Below are positions 54,835 through 63,382 of a stretch of DNA of 64,000 nt, one piece after another. Position 1 is the stretch's first letter; the number at the start of each line of letters is the position of its first letter. The notes under the pieces are model-generated. The model had not been told where the DNA came from. It was given only the letters and a program-made list of their open reading frames with translations, and ran no database searches. The stretch covers positions 141,036 to 205,035 of the forward strand of contig JAEUPP010000069.1 of NCBI GenBank assembly GCA_016790075.1. Reading direction: 5' to 3'. This stretch comes from Rhodanobacteraceae bacterium (GTDB taxonomy: Bacteria; Pseudomonadota; Gammaproteobacteria; Xanthomonadales; Rhodanobacteraceae). The translations under genes and the position numbers were made by a program.

Positions 54835-56960
54835 GGAGAACTCCGGGTTGCGGGGAAGGTTGGAGTCGACGCTGCCCTTGCGAGTGCAGCGTCGACCAGG
54901 CCAGGGGTCAGCAATTGCGGCAATACTTCAGGTGCGCCACTTCCGCGCGGATAAACCACGTATAGCGGTACGCCGCTGCGCTCGAAGCTGGCCAGATAGG
55001 TGCTGATCGAAGCGTCCTGCCGGGTCCAGTCGCCTTTGAGGTAATGGATGCCGCTGCTGCGCAGGCGTGCGGCAAAATTCTCCGAGGACAATGCGACACG
55101 CTCGTTCGCGAGGCAGGTGATGCACCAGGCCGCCGTCATGTTGACGAACACCGGCTCACCGTTACGGCGCAGCTCGGCAAGACGCTGCGGCGTCCAGGCC
55201 TGCCAAAGCCCATTGTCGGTAGCAACCGGGGCCGCCGAAAGCGAGCTCACCGTCGGCAGCGGCGCCAGAGCGAGCAACAGCAGCAGGCCGAACGCGAGCT
55301 GCTGAGGCCAAGCCGGCACAGGGCGCAATTGATGGCTGCCGAATACCAACAGGGCAGCAACCAGAGCCAGGATGCCCAGCAAGGTGAGCGCGGCTGCATC
55401 GGCGCCCGCCTGACGCATCAGCACCCAGACCAGCCAGACCGCCGTCACGTAGAGCGGCCAGGCCAGAATCTGCTTGAACGTATTCATCCAGGCACCGGGC
55501 CGCGGCAACCAGCGGGCGAGCGCCGGCACCAGGCCAAGCACGGCGATAGGCAAGGCCAGACCGATGCCGAGCGTGGCGAATACCGCCAGCGCCATCCCGG
55601 CAGGTTGCGTCAATGCATAGCCCAGCGCCGGCCCCATGAAAGGCGCCGTGCAGGGACTGGCCACGACACAGGCGAGCAGACCAGTGAAGAAAGCAGCGCG
55701 TGGACCAGCACCCGCGGCGAGGGGCTGGCCCACGCCGGCCAGCCTTGCCCCGATGACGAAAACGCCCGACAAACTCAGCCCCATCGCGACCATCAGATAA
55801 GCCAGCAGTGCGACCAGCAGCGGTGACTGCAGCTGGAAACCCCAGCCCAGCCCCTGCCCGGCCGCACGCAAGGCCAGCAGTACGGCGGCGAGCACCACGA
55901 AGCCCGTGACGGCGCCAGCCAGATAAGCGAAACCGTCACGCCGCGCGCGCTGCGGCGAGTGCGCCGATTCAACCAGGCCCAGCGCTTTCAGCGACAGCAC
56001 CGGAAAGACGCAGGGCATCAGATTCAGCGCGAGACCACCCAGCAGGGCGAACAGCAGCGCAATGCCGGCACCACTAACGGTGCCGCTGACTGTCACGATC
56101 TGTGCGTGACCGCCAGTACCAGCCGCCGCCGAGCCCGGCCACGCTGCGCTGGTTCGCCACGCGCGCACCGCGCCCTCGTGGCGCTGCACCAGAACAAGTT
56201 CGAGTGCCGCCGGCACGGTCGTAAAGTAGTCGCTGCGCGTCGCCGACAGCTTCAGTACGGAGCCCTCGCGGACAAGCCGCGGTGGCGCATTCGACAGAAT
56301 CTGCGGCTGCAAGGCAAACGCATCGAGCCCAGCAGTGTCGGGCAACGAACTCCCCCGCAGCTGGACTTCGATCATGTCGCCGTTTTCGCTTAACGCGGCA
56401 TCCCAATCAGTAGAGACCGGGCGCTGGGCCAGTGCAGCGCGCAGCGCGGGCGCTGCGCTGGTGAGGGCCGGCTCGGCACCGGCAGCGGCAATGGGCAACG
56501 TGAGCTCAAGTGAGGCCTTGCCCGGAACGCACTCTTCCCGGCAGACCAGCCAGCTGGCCTGCAGTCTCAGCTGCGCGGTTGCAGCATCGGCCGCGCCGGC
56601 CGGCAGCGTGATCGCGACCGGCAGGACCGTAGTGCCGGAGTAGCCGAAGTTGAACAACTCGCCCACCCGCAGCCGTTCCGGCGCGGGCCAGTCCACCGGC
56701 GCTGCGCTCCATCCCGGCGGCAGGATCCACTCAAGCCGCGTCGGCAAACCGCTGTCACCGGCATTGGCCCAATACGTATGCCAGTGCGGCTCGTGTTCGA
56801 GGCGCAACCCCACCCAGTTGGCGCTGCCCGCTACCAGGGCCTGTCTCTCGGTGACGAGCTCTACCTTCAGATGCTCAGTCTCGACCTCAGCGGCCGATGC
56901 CGCAGCGGCGAGCAGGAAGGCGAGCATGGCCAGCAGACGGTGTAACGAACGAGACAACAT
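54831..56960 (-). CDS. DsbD/ScsB-like thiol-disulfide interchange protein
   Basis: The protein is 709 aa from ATG 56960. A signal peptide (LLAMLAFLLAAAASAA) leads an N-terminal DsbD-alpha-like domain (PHWHTYWANAGDSGLP). About eight membrane helices follow, with redox Cys in LNLMPCVFPVLSLKALG and VVASPCTAPFMG. The C-terminal thioredoxin domain has WCITC. It moves reducing power from cytoplasmic thioredoxin to the periplasm, probably to the redoxin coupled at its 3' end. It is divergent from the Tet-type exporter. Confidence 0.92.
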   Translation of the reverse strand: MLSRSLHRLLAMLAFLLAAAASAAEVETEHLKVELVTERQALVAGSANWVGLRLEHEPHWHTYWANAGDSGLPTRLEWILPPGWSAAPVDWPAPERLRVGELFNFGYSGTTVLPVAITLPAGAADAATAQLRLQASWLVCREECVPGKASLELTLPIAAAGAEPALTSAAPALRAALAQRPVSTDWDAALSENGDMIEVQLRGSSLPDTAGLDAFALQPQILSNAPPRLVREGSVLKLSATRSDYFTTVPAALELVLVQRHEGAVRAWRTSAAWPGSAAAGTGGHAQIVTVSGTVSGAGIALLFALLGGLALNLMPCVFPVLSLKALGLVESAHSPQRARRDGFAYLAGAVTGFVVLAAVLLALRAAGQGLGWGFQLQSPLLVALLAYLMVAMGLSLSGVFVIGARLAGVGQPLAAGAGPRAAFFTGLLACVVASPCTAPFMGPALGYALTQPAGMALAVFATLGIGLALPIAVLGLVPALARWLPRPGAWMNTFKQILAWPLYVTAVWLVWVLMRQAGADAAALTLLGILALVAALLVFGSHQLRPVPAWPQQLAFGLLLLLALAPLPTVSSLSAAPVATDNGLWQAWTPQRLAELRRNGEPVFVNMTAAWCITCLANERVALSSENFAARLRSSGIHYLKGDWTRQDASISTYLASFERSGVPLYVVYPRGSGAPEVLPQLLTPGLVDAALARAASTPTFPATRSSP

Positions 56961-57142
56961 CGGAACTCCGCTGCTTGCCGGGGATGAGACGCGGTAGAGA
57001 AGGACCGCAACCGCGTGTGCAAGATTGCACCCGCACGGCGCGCGGCGCGCCGAAGCGAGCTCCTGCAGCGCCAGGATGTGTACAAACGGCAGGCTGCCGT
57101 CGCCTGCTAGACTGCGCGCCGCCGAAATCCGCAGGAACTTCC

Positions 57143-58405
57143 GTGCCAAGCCCCGCTTCCGCTGCCCCCGCGCGCCAGGCCGCGCTGGCTTTTGTCTTTG
57201 TAACGGTCCTGCTCGACATTCTTGCGTTCGGCATCATCATTCCTGTGCTGCCGCGTCTGATCAAACAGATGGCGGGGGGCGACATGGTCGCCGCTGCGGA
57301 CTGGGTTGGCATTATCGGTACCGTGTTCGCGATCGTGCAGTTCGTCTGCACGCCGATCCAGGGCGCACTGTCTGACCGCTACGGGCGCCGTCCAGTGATC
57401 CTGTTGTCGAATCTGGGGCTGGGCCTCGATTTCATCCTGATGGCCGTGGTGCAGACCCTGCCCTGGCTGGTCGTGGCACGCGTGATTTCGGGCATGACCT
57501 CAGCCAGCTTCAGTACGGCCAACGCCTATATTGCCGACGTGGTGCCGGCGGAAAAGCGCGCCGGCGCGTTTGGAGCCCTCGGTGCCGCGTTTGGCATCGG
57601 TTTCGTGCTGGGGCCGGCGCTCGGCGGCACGCTGGGCGCCATCGACCTGCGTTTTCCGTTCTGGCTTGCCGCTGGACTCGCGCTCGCGAATTTTTGCTAC
57701 GGCTATTTCGTGTTGCCGGAGTCGCTGCCGCCGCAGCGGCGCACCGCCTGTTTCGACTGGCGGCGCGCCAACCCTGTCGGCGCCCTGCTGCTGTTGCGCC
57801 GTTATCCTCAAGTGTATTTATTGGCTTTTGTTGTATTCCTGTCGCAGCTCGCCCACTACGTCCTGAACACGACGTTCGTGCTGTACGCGGACTACCGCTA
57901 TGGCTGGGGTCCCCAGGAAGTCGGCTATACGCTGGGTTTCGTCGGCGTCTGCAACGGCATAGTGCAGGCCCTGCTGGTCGCGCAGGTGGTGCGCCGCTTC
58001 GGCGAGCGCCGCGCCATCTTTGCCGGGCTTGCGTTCGGCATGCTCGGTTTCGCCTGGCAGGGATTCGCCGCTACGGGCTGGGTTTCGCTTGCCGCGATAC
58101 CCTTGCTGGCGCTCTGGGGGTTCGCCGGACCGTCAACGCAGGCGCTGGTCACGCGCCAGGTCGACCCCAGCGAACAAGGCCGTCTGCAAGGTGCACTCGC
58201 TGGCCTCACCAGTCTCGCCGGCATCATCGGCCCTGGGCTCTATTCCCAGATCTTCGGCTGGAGCATTGCGCCGGATTCGCCGCTGCATCTGCCGGGTGCA
58301 GCATTTCTCGTCGCCGCCCTGATGCTCGCCGCTGCGTTCGGGCTCGCCTGGAGGGCGACGCATGCGCGCATGAGCACCACCACGGCTGGCGCTGTGCGGC
58401 CATGA
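57143..58405 (+). CDS. Tet-type MFS transporter
   Basis: The protein is 420 aa from GTG 57143 (AGGA lies 9 nt before it). The MFS class A motif is GALSDRYGRRPVILLS, with 12 membrane segments, FGIIIPVLPRLI at the first, and GALGAAFGIGFVLGPALGG in the fifth as in TetA. It belongs to the TCR/Tet family of drug-proton antiporters. Its own substrate is unknown; it need not confer resistance. It overlaps the next gene by 4 bp. Confidence 0.9.
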   Translation: MPSPASAAPARQAALAFVFVTVLLDILAFGIIIPVLPRLIKQMAGGDMVAAADWVGIIGTVFAIVQFVCTPIQGALSDRYGRRPVILLSNLGLGLDFILMAVVQTLPWLVVARVISGMTSASFSTANAYIADVVPAEKRAGAFGALGAAFGIGFVLGPALGGTLGAIDLRFPFWLAAGLALANFCYGYFVLPESLPPQRRTACFDWRRANPVGALLLLRRYPQVYLLAFVVFLSQLAHYVLNTTFVLYADYRYGWGPQEVGYTLGFVGVCNGIVQALLVAQVVRRFGERRAIFAGLAFGMLGFAWQGFAATGWVSLAAIPLLALWGFAGPSTQALVTRQVDPSEQGRLQGALAGLTSLAGIIGPGLYSQIFGWSIAPDSPLHLPGAAFLVAALMLAAAFGLAWRATHARMSTTTAGAVRP

Positions 58406-58758
58406 AGCGGCGCGGAATCCGCTGGCTCTGCGCGACACTGACAATGGCAGCCACGCCAGTGCTGGCCCAGTTCGCGACGACGACCCAGGATTACCTCGCC
58501 GAGTTCGACCGCAACGGCGATGGCCGGGTAAGTCTGAGTGAATACCAGGACAAGCTCAGCGACGTATTCCAGCAGATGGACACGAATCGCAACGGCGTGG
58601 TCGATCTCGATGAATTCGATCCAGCTGTGATCGGGCCGAATACGCGCCCGATTTCCCTGGCGCGCCACCGCGCACGGCTGGGCGAGGTGTTCCGGCGCCA
58701 GGACACCAATCGCAACGGCTTTCTCGACGCACGCGAGCTGGGTGCGCCGCCCCGCTGA
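58402..58758 (+). CDS. EF-hand calcium-binding secreted protein
   Basis: The protein is 118 aa. It starts at ATG 58402, overlapping the TGA of the MFS gene by 4 bp. A signal peptide (LCATLTMAATPVLAQ) leads three EF-hand loops: DRNGDGRVSLSEY, DTNRNGVVDLDEF and DTNRNGFLDAREL, with the usual Asp at positions 1 and 3 and Glu at 12 in most. It should bind calcium in the periplasm. Function unknown. Confidence 0.85.
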   Translation: MKRRGIRWLCATLTMAATPVLAQFATTTQDYLAEFDRNGDGRVSLSEYQDKLSDVFQQMDTNRNGVVDLDEFDPAVIGPNTRPISLARHRARLGEVFRRQDTNRNGFLDARELGAPPR

Positions 58759-58917
58759 AGCGGCGGCGGGTCGCTGTAGCAGCGGACCGTGTCGGTGAGG
58801 TGCCCAGCCGGCACCCGCTGCCGGCGACCGAAGCGCGGGGCCTGCGACTTCTGGCACACGCAGGCGCCTGCGTACGCAGCGATCCTGAGCGTGACTTACC
58901 CGGAGTCGCTGCCTGTC

Positions 58918-59115
58918 ATGCTGAAGTTTCTGCTCTGGTTATTGTTGCTCGCCGTGTGCTGGCCGCTGGCACTGCTTGCGCTTGTGGCCTATCCGCTGGT
59001 CTGGCTACTGAGCCTGCCGTTCCGGCTCATTGGCATCACGCTGTCGGCGGTGTTCGAGTTCCTGCGCGCGCTGCTATTCCTGCCGGCCCGGCTGCTCGGT
59101 GCCCGCCCGGCTTGA
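58918..59115 (+). CDS. small membrane protein
   Basis: The protein is 65 aa from ATG 58918. It is almost wholly hydrophobic: FLLWLLLLAVCWPLALLALV and a second helix ending in FLPARLLGARPA. Similar tiny hydrophobic proteins occur in this order. An upstream in-frame extension to 58789 lacks a hydrophobic pattern. Function unknown. Confidence 0.6.
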   Translation: MLKFLLWLLLLAVCWPLALLALVAYPLVWLLSLPFRLIGITLSAVFEFLRALLFLPARLLGARPA

Positions 59116-59180
59116 GATTGCCTTTGTGAAGTGGCTGCGATTGCGGCGAGAATGCGCGCCGCATTCGCCTAAACCCCTCA

Positions 59181-59573
59181 ATGAACGCGCTCGCCGACTG
59201 CCCCTGCGGTTCTGACCTGGCCTACGACAGCTGCTGCGGCCCGCTGCACGCGGGCGAACCGGCACCGACTGCCGAAGCCCTGATGCGTTCACGCTATAGC
59301 GCTTATGTCCTCGGGCTTGAGGACTACCTGCTGCGAAGCTGGCATCGCTCCACACGGCCGGCCGAGCTGAACCTTGCCCGCGAAAAACCCGCGCCGCGCT
59401 GGCACGGCCTCAAGATCCTGCGCTACCAGCCGGTAGACGCGGACAACGCTTTTGTAGAATTTGTAGCAAAATATAAAGTCGGTGGCGGCAGCATGCAGCG
59501 GCTGCGTGAACTCAGCCGCTTCCGCCGCGAAGGCGGCCACTGGTTCTATGTATCCGGCGAATGGAGCAGCTGA
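59181..59573 (+). CDS. YchJ-family SEC-C motif protein
   Basis: The protein is 130 aa. It begins with the SEC-C zinc motif CPCGSDLAYDSCCGPLH, and the core has ALMRSRYSAYVLG, LRSWHRSTRP and FVEFVAKY, the pattern of the YchJ family (NTF2-like fold). The cytoplasmic function is unknown. It is 65 bp downstream of the small membrane gene. Confidence 0.9.
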   Translation: MNALADCPCGSDLAYDSCCGPLHAGEPAPTAEALMRSRYSAYVLGLEDYLLRSWHRSTRPAELNLAREKPAPRWHGLKILRYQPVDADNAFVEFVAKYKVGGGSMQRLRELSRFRREGGHWFYVSGEWSS

Positions 59574-59641
59574 CAGACTGGGGTTAGCCTGCAGCCACCC
59601 CCAGCCTGACACCGGCCTAGCTTGTGCCACCACGCCGGCGG

Positions 59642-60574
59642 CTACAGCGATCCCGGCGCATCGCAGCCCGCAACATTTGCCGAGAAATAACCGTTGGCAC
59701 GCACGCGGAAGCCCGGCCCCATCACGACGCGCGTCTGTGCCTGCAGTGCTTCGCCGGCACCACTGAGGATCTCGTGATTCGGCCCGGTGGTAATGACGTT
59801 GGCCTGCAGATGCCGAACATTGCCTGCGCCCAGCACGATACCCGGCGCGCTCGCTGGATCGCAGTCGGCCGGACAGTTTGCGGCGACTATGCCCTCGGTG
59901 CCGTCCAGCCATATGCCGTTGGTGCCGCCAAGACAGAACGCCGGTATGCGGTTTTGCCGGTTGTAGTCATCTGTGGTCGCATCGCCGTCGTCGACGAGAA
60001 ACCCATTGCCGTCTATCGAGTCGATGCCGTTATGCGGCCTCGCCACCTCGAAATGCAGGTGATTGCCGCCGGCGAATCCGATCCGGCCCTCCTGGCCAAG
60101 CACGGTTCCGCCCTGGATGAAATCGCCGACCTGGTGGCCGCGGCCGGTAACGCTGTTGGCCGGAAAGTGGGTGTACTTGGTCCACTCGCCATTGGGATGT
60201 TCCATCCAGACGTAGTTGTTGCGGCAGCTGCCGCTGCAGGCTGGATTGTCCCGGCCGCAACAGACCGTGGTCGGCAGTACGCCACAGCTGCTGCTGGCGG
60301 AGGGACACCACAGCGTGTTGTCGTCCTCGATGATACGAATCCAGCCGTCGGCCGCGGCGACGATGTTGTAGGGTCCGCCGCCGCGGCCGCCGAGGTCGAT
60401 GCGGTTGAGCGAACTGGGATGTGTGGTGTGGTCGTTGTTAGCGCCCACCGTCGTGCCGTTCTGGTACGGCACCCGGTAGCGGCCCTTGGAGACCGGTAGC
60501 GTGCCGGCCGGCGCACACACAGCGTCGGCGGCGGTGAGAACGGCAAGGAGGATCACCAGCACGCGCAGGATCAT
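59642..60574 (-). CDS. M23-family metallopeptidase, secreted
   Basis: The protein is 310 aa with a signal peptide (VLVILLAVLTAADAV). The LytM zinc site is complete: HTTHPSSLNRIDLGG supplies His and Asp, and the last His is in GNHLHFEVARPH. The catalytic core is interrupted by a Cys-rich insert (PSASSSCGVLP and a CRNNYVW turn), probably disulfide-bonded. The C-terminal 90 residues are a beta-rich tail (NVRHLQANVITTG). It should cleave peptidoglycan or a related peptide. It is the last gene of the minus-strand operon from 62300 and overlaps the previous stop by 4 bp. Confidence 0.9.
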   Translation of the reverse strand: MILRVLVILLAVLTAADAVCAPAGTLPVSKGRYRVPYQNGTTVGANNDHTTHPSSLNRIDLGGRGGGPYNIVAAADGWIRIIEDDNTLWCPSASSSCGVLPTTVCCGRDNPACSGSCRNNYVWMEHPNGEWTKYTHFPANSVTGRGHQVGDFIQGGTVLGQEGRIGFAGGNHLHFEVARPHNGIDSIDGNGFLVDDGDATTDDYNRQNRIPAFCLGGTNGIWLDGTEGIVAANCPADCDPASAPGIVLGAGNVRHLQANVITTGPNHEILSGAGEALQAQTRVVMGPGFRVRANGYFSANVAGCDAPGSL

Positions 60575-62034
60575 GGCTGCGTCTCCGCCCCTGTGAGGCG
60601 TGCACGCAGCCCGGCATTGTCCTCCCGCAGGCGGGCCAGATCACGATCCATCGCAATCATGTGCAGGGTCAGCTCCTCAATCTTCTGCAGCAGGCGGGTC
60701 TGCATCTCGCCCAGGGGCACGCCGGATTGGGCGACTTGCGCCGCCGAAGGTACGTCCGGCAGGTGGCCGTTGAGTTCGATGAACTGCGCGACTTCGGGCA
60801 GCGGCGCGAGGCGGTAGTCGTCGGCAAAGACGAAATCGGCCCAGCCCGACTCGACCACGATTTCCTTGGCACGGATGCTGCCGTTGACACTGAGCGCATA
60901 GCTGTTGTCCAGCGTCGTGGTCGCAATGCCCACGCTCTGCGAGGCGCGGTCCAGCGTCAGCAGGTTGGTCGCCACGCCGTTTGACAGCGTGCCGATATTG
61001 AGGCGATTGAGATCGCCGTCCCAGCGCAGGAAGGCGCCGCCATCGAATGCACCGCCGCTGCGTTCCAGCAATTGGATGCGCGCCGCATTGGCTGAGTTGT
61101 CGGTGGTGTCGTCGCGGACCTGCAGCACCGGGTCGTTGGCCTGTACCACCAGGGCGGCATTGGGTGTCAGCGTACCCACACCCAGCCGCTGCGCCACGCC
61201 GACGTCACCGGTGGCGTCCACGTTCAGGTAGTTGGTGAAGGTGCTGGTTGCGGTGTTGTAGGCGCCGATCTGCATCACCTCGCCCTGAACCACGGCGATG
61301 TCGCCTTCACTCGCGGTGGCGTTCTGCAGCAGCAAAGCCGGCCCGGTCGAACCCGTGTCGTTGACGTGCAGCGTGGCCTCAGGCGCGGTGATGTTGAGAC
61401 CGACCCGGTCGCGCGCGGTATAGGTATCGGTCGCGTTTGGCGTGACCCAGACCAGTGGACCGTGGGCTGCAGGATTTGCTGCATGCGCGGCCAGTTCGGC
61501 CGCGCCGTCGTCGTCGGCTTCGCAGGTGACCAGACCGGTGGGCCCGATCACGCGTATCGATGTGCCAGCCGCGCAGCTGGCGCTGATGCGGCGCTGCACG
61601 CTGGCGCTGTCGATCTCGGTCGCCGAAATGCTGCCCGCGGGCACACCCTGGGCATGCAGCGCGAACGGCGTGGCGGTGATCGCCTGGCGTGGATCGAGCA
61701 TGGTATACGGATCGACGCTTGCGCCCGGTCGCAGTGCAATCTGCAGCCAGCGCGCCTGTCCGGCAAAGGCTGGCGCGCCGAAGTCCAGCGGCACGGTGAA
61801 CACGCCATTGGCAATGACCAGGTCGTCGACGGTCTGGGTCACGCCGATCTGGTTGCCGCCGGCGGCGGCGTCATAGAGACGGAACTCGAGGTCGTAGGGA
61901 CCGTTCGCGGCGGCTCCGCCGTTTTCGAGCACGCCCTGATAAGTGAACGCGGTACCCAATGGTGCAGCGGTGACCGAGTGAGTGGCCGACAGCGCGCCCA
62001 GCAGCAGCGCGGCGAGAACAAGCGTAGTGCGCAT
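60571..62034 (-). CDS. secreted beta-rich protein with tail-fibre-like C-terminal coiled coil
   Basis: The protein is 487 aa from ATG 62034 (GGGAG lies 6 nt before). A signal peptide (VLAALLLGALSATHSVTA) leads a strand-rich N-terminal domain (FTYQGVLENGGAAANGPY). Later come repeats reminiscent of phage tail-fibre stalks. The last 130 residues carry YALSVNGSIRAKEIVVE, HLPDVPSAAQV and LGEMQTRLLQKIEELT, a pattern shared with endosialidase (S74)-associated tail regions, but the catalytic Ser-Lys dyad was not identified. It may be a surface or adhesion fibre. It is the middle gene of the operon. Confidence 0.8.
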   Translation of the reverse strand: MRTTLVLAALLLGALSATHSVTAAPLGTAFTYQGVLENGGAAANGPYDLEFRLYDAAAGGNQIGVTQTVDDLVIANGVFTVPLDFGAPAFAGQARWLQIALRPGASVDPYTMLDPRQAITATPFALHAQGVPAGSISATEIDSASVQRRISASCAAGTSIRVIGPTGLVTCEADDDGAAELAAHAANPAAHGPLVWVTPNATDTYTARDRVGLNITAPEATLHVNDTGSTGPALLLQNATASEGDIAVVQGEVMQIGAYNTATSTFTNYLNVDATGDVGVAQRLGVGTLTPNAALVVQANDPVLQVRDDTTDNSANAARIQLLERSGGAFDGGAFLRWDGDLNRLNIGTLSNGVATNLLTLDRASQSVGIATTTLDNSYALSVNGSIRAKEIVVESGWADFVFADDYRLAPLPEVAQFIELNGHLPDVPSAAQVAQSGVPLGEMQTRLLQKIEELTLHMIAMDRDLARLREDNAGLRARLTGAETQP

Positions 62035-62054
62035 GAGCATCTCCCAAAAATGAT

Positions 62055-62300
62055 TCATTCAAAGTCGTTCGCGAAAATCACGTCGGCCCCGGCCACGCCG
62101 GGCCAGAAGCCGCCACGCAGTACAAAACCCGCGGCACTCAGGGTTCCGGCATCGGGCTGGGCCACGCTGCCACGCAGCACCAGCCCCCCGGCCGCACTGC
62201 GGCCGCCGCCCCCGTCGATGGTGTAGTTCTTGATCTGCTGCGCCGCCGTCGGCGTGCCGGCAGCCAGAGCGAGCGAAATGACAAGCAGTCTTCGGTGCAT
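62055..62300 (-). CDS. small secreted protein with IFANDFE C-terminal motif
   Basis: The protein is 81 aa from ATG 62300 (GGAGG lies 5 nt before). A signal peptide (LLVISLALAAGTPTAA) is followed by a short, Gly-rich part (NYTIDGGGGRSAAGG, then RGSVAQPDAG) and ends DVIFANDFE. The same kind of ending is on the sugar dehydrogenase at 52850. It heads the operon with the tail-fibre-like and M23 genes. It resembles short repeat-type cell-surface proteins of this order; role unknown. Confidence 0.7.
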   Translation of the reverse strand: MHRRLLVISLALAAGTPTAAQQIKNYTIDGGGGRSAAGGLVLRGSVAQPDAGTLSAAGFVLRGGFWPGVAGADVIFANDFE

Positions 62301-62477
62301 ATGCGCCTCCCGTAGTGTTGCGACTTCACGTACGGAGGCAGGTACAGGCACAGCTCAGCGGCATGCAGTCCATTTCTTGATGGGGCTATTACGGGGAGGA
62401 ATAGGGGCAACAGCACGGACGGTGACTGCCCACACGGCGCCGTTGGCAAGTGGCGTCTCCTGCATGGCTCCCAGAAT

Positions 62478-62502
62478 GAAAAAGCCCCGCGGTGCGGGGC
62501 TT
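62478..62502 (-). terminator. rho-independent terminator, orphan
   Basis: AAGCCCCGC and GCGGGGCTT form a 9-bp stem (3-nt loop), followed on the minus strand by TTTTT. No gene ends in front of it within 460 bp, apart from the REP units and the immunity-like gene. Confidence 0.7.
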
Positions 62503-62556
62503 CGGCAGTTTTCCAGGATCTGTCTACGCGCCATCGCCAGAAATATCCGGCATTGC

Positions 62557-62685
62557 GTAGGGTGGGCTTCAGCCCACCGTCGTACCGCATCCGGCGCCGC
62601 GGACAACGATGGGTGCGTAAGACGCGCAACGGCCATCACCGCAGCAGATCAACCCTCATGACGGTGGGCCAAGGCCCACCCTACG
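62557..62685. repeat. REP-type unit 1 (inverted pair)
   Basis: GGTGGGCTTCAGCCCACC at 62561-62578 and GGTGGGCCAAGGCCCACC at 62663-62680 form two hairpins in inverted order, bounded by GTAG and CTAC. It is the first of three similar tandem units. Confidence 0.85.
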
Positions 62686-62696
62686 GTTCTGATTTT

Positions 62697-62825
62697 GTAG
62701 GGTGGGCTTCAGCCCACCGTCGCACCACATCCGACACCGCGGTCGATGATCGATACGTAACACACGCACCGACCACCACCGCGACAGTCCAACCTTTATG
62801 ACGGCGGGCCAAGGCCCACCCTACG
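62697..62825. repeat. REP-type unit 2
   Basis: Same layout as unit 1, starting 140 bp further on, with scattered base changes (for example GGCGGGCC on the right hairpin). The spacer to unit 3 is 13 bp. Confidence 0.85.
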
Positions 62826-62838
62826 GTCCGCTGATTTT

Positions 62839-62967
62839 GCAGGGTGGGCTTCAGCCCACCATCGCACCGCATCCGACATGCCGGACGATGATCGATACGC
62901 AACACGCGCAACGACCATCACCGCAGCAGCCCAACCTTCATGACGGTGGGCCAAGGCCCACCCTACG
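62839..62967. repeat. REP-type unit 3
   Basis: The third unit, 142 bp after unit 2 started. Its last CTAC covers the stop codon (TAG on the minus strand) of the gene at 62963. Confidence 0.85.
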
Positions 62968-63382
62968 CCCCCCTTTCGACAAGGGTAAAAACAACAGGAT
63001 CTGAATTGCAGTATAAATCACAATTCCCATTGTCTGAAATTACCGCAAGCAACTCCTCAAAGTTATTAGAAAAGTATACCTTCCTAGCCAAATTCGAGAG
63101 GCCAATTTCGTCATCAATTCCATAGACCATGGCAATTCCATTCCATACTATCTTGGATTCTGTCGGGAAGAAAACACGGATCATGGAAATAACTTCAACG
63201 AAGCTAACAACATACGCATCCAGATGACTCTGTTCGCTCAAAGTATTGGCGCTCTCATATGAGAAAACTATCTTTCTCTTCAATAGCACTAGTGATACCT
63301 CATTGGCATCCCAGACATGAACCAGTCTGCCCACGTAAAATTTGATTGCCCGAAACTCGGGTTCATCGGTCCAAAATGCCAT
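62963..63382 (-). CDS. candidate immunity protein for the RHS toxin
   Basis: The protein is 139 aa with no signal peptide. It is markedly lower in GC than the rest of the window, with many AAA, TTT and ATA codons. It lies directly downstream of the RHS toxin end, overlapping it by 94 bp in another frame, the usual position of an immunity gene. Its sequence (ESKIVWNGIAMVYGIDDEIG, EELLAVISDNGN) matches no family I recognise. ATG 63382 is the first start; a later start is not obvious. Its TAG stop falls in the last repeat hairpin. Confidence 0.6.
   Translation of the reverse strand: MAFWTDEPEFRAIKFYVGRLVHVWDANEVSLVLLKRKIVFSYESANTLSEQSHLDAYVVSFVEVISMIRVFFPTESKIVWNGIAMVYGIDDEIGLSNLARKVYFSNNFEELLAVISDNGNCDLYCNSDPVVFTLVERGA

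Larger units (their letters stand above)
62301..62962. other. intergenic region with orphan terminator and REP units
   Basis: This 660-bp region holds a minus-strand terminator hairpin (62478-62502) and three tandem REP-type units. No protein-coding frame in it is convincing. Confidence 0.6.

Noticed and set aside
62355-62639. 94-codon minus-strand frame
   Set aside because: It crosses the terminator hairpin and the first REP unit and has no convincing start.
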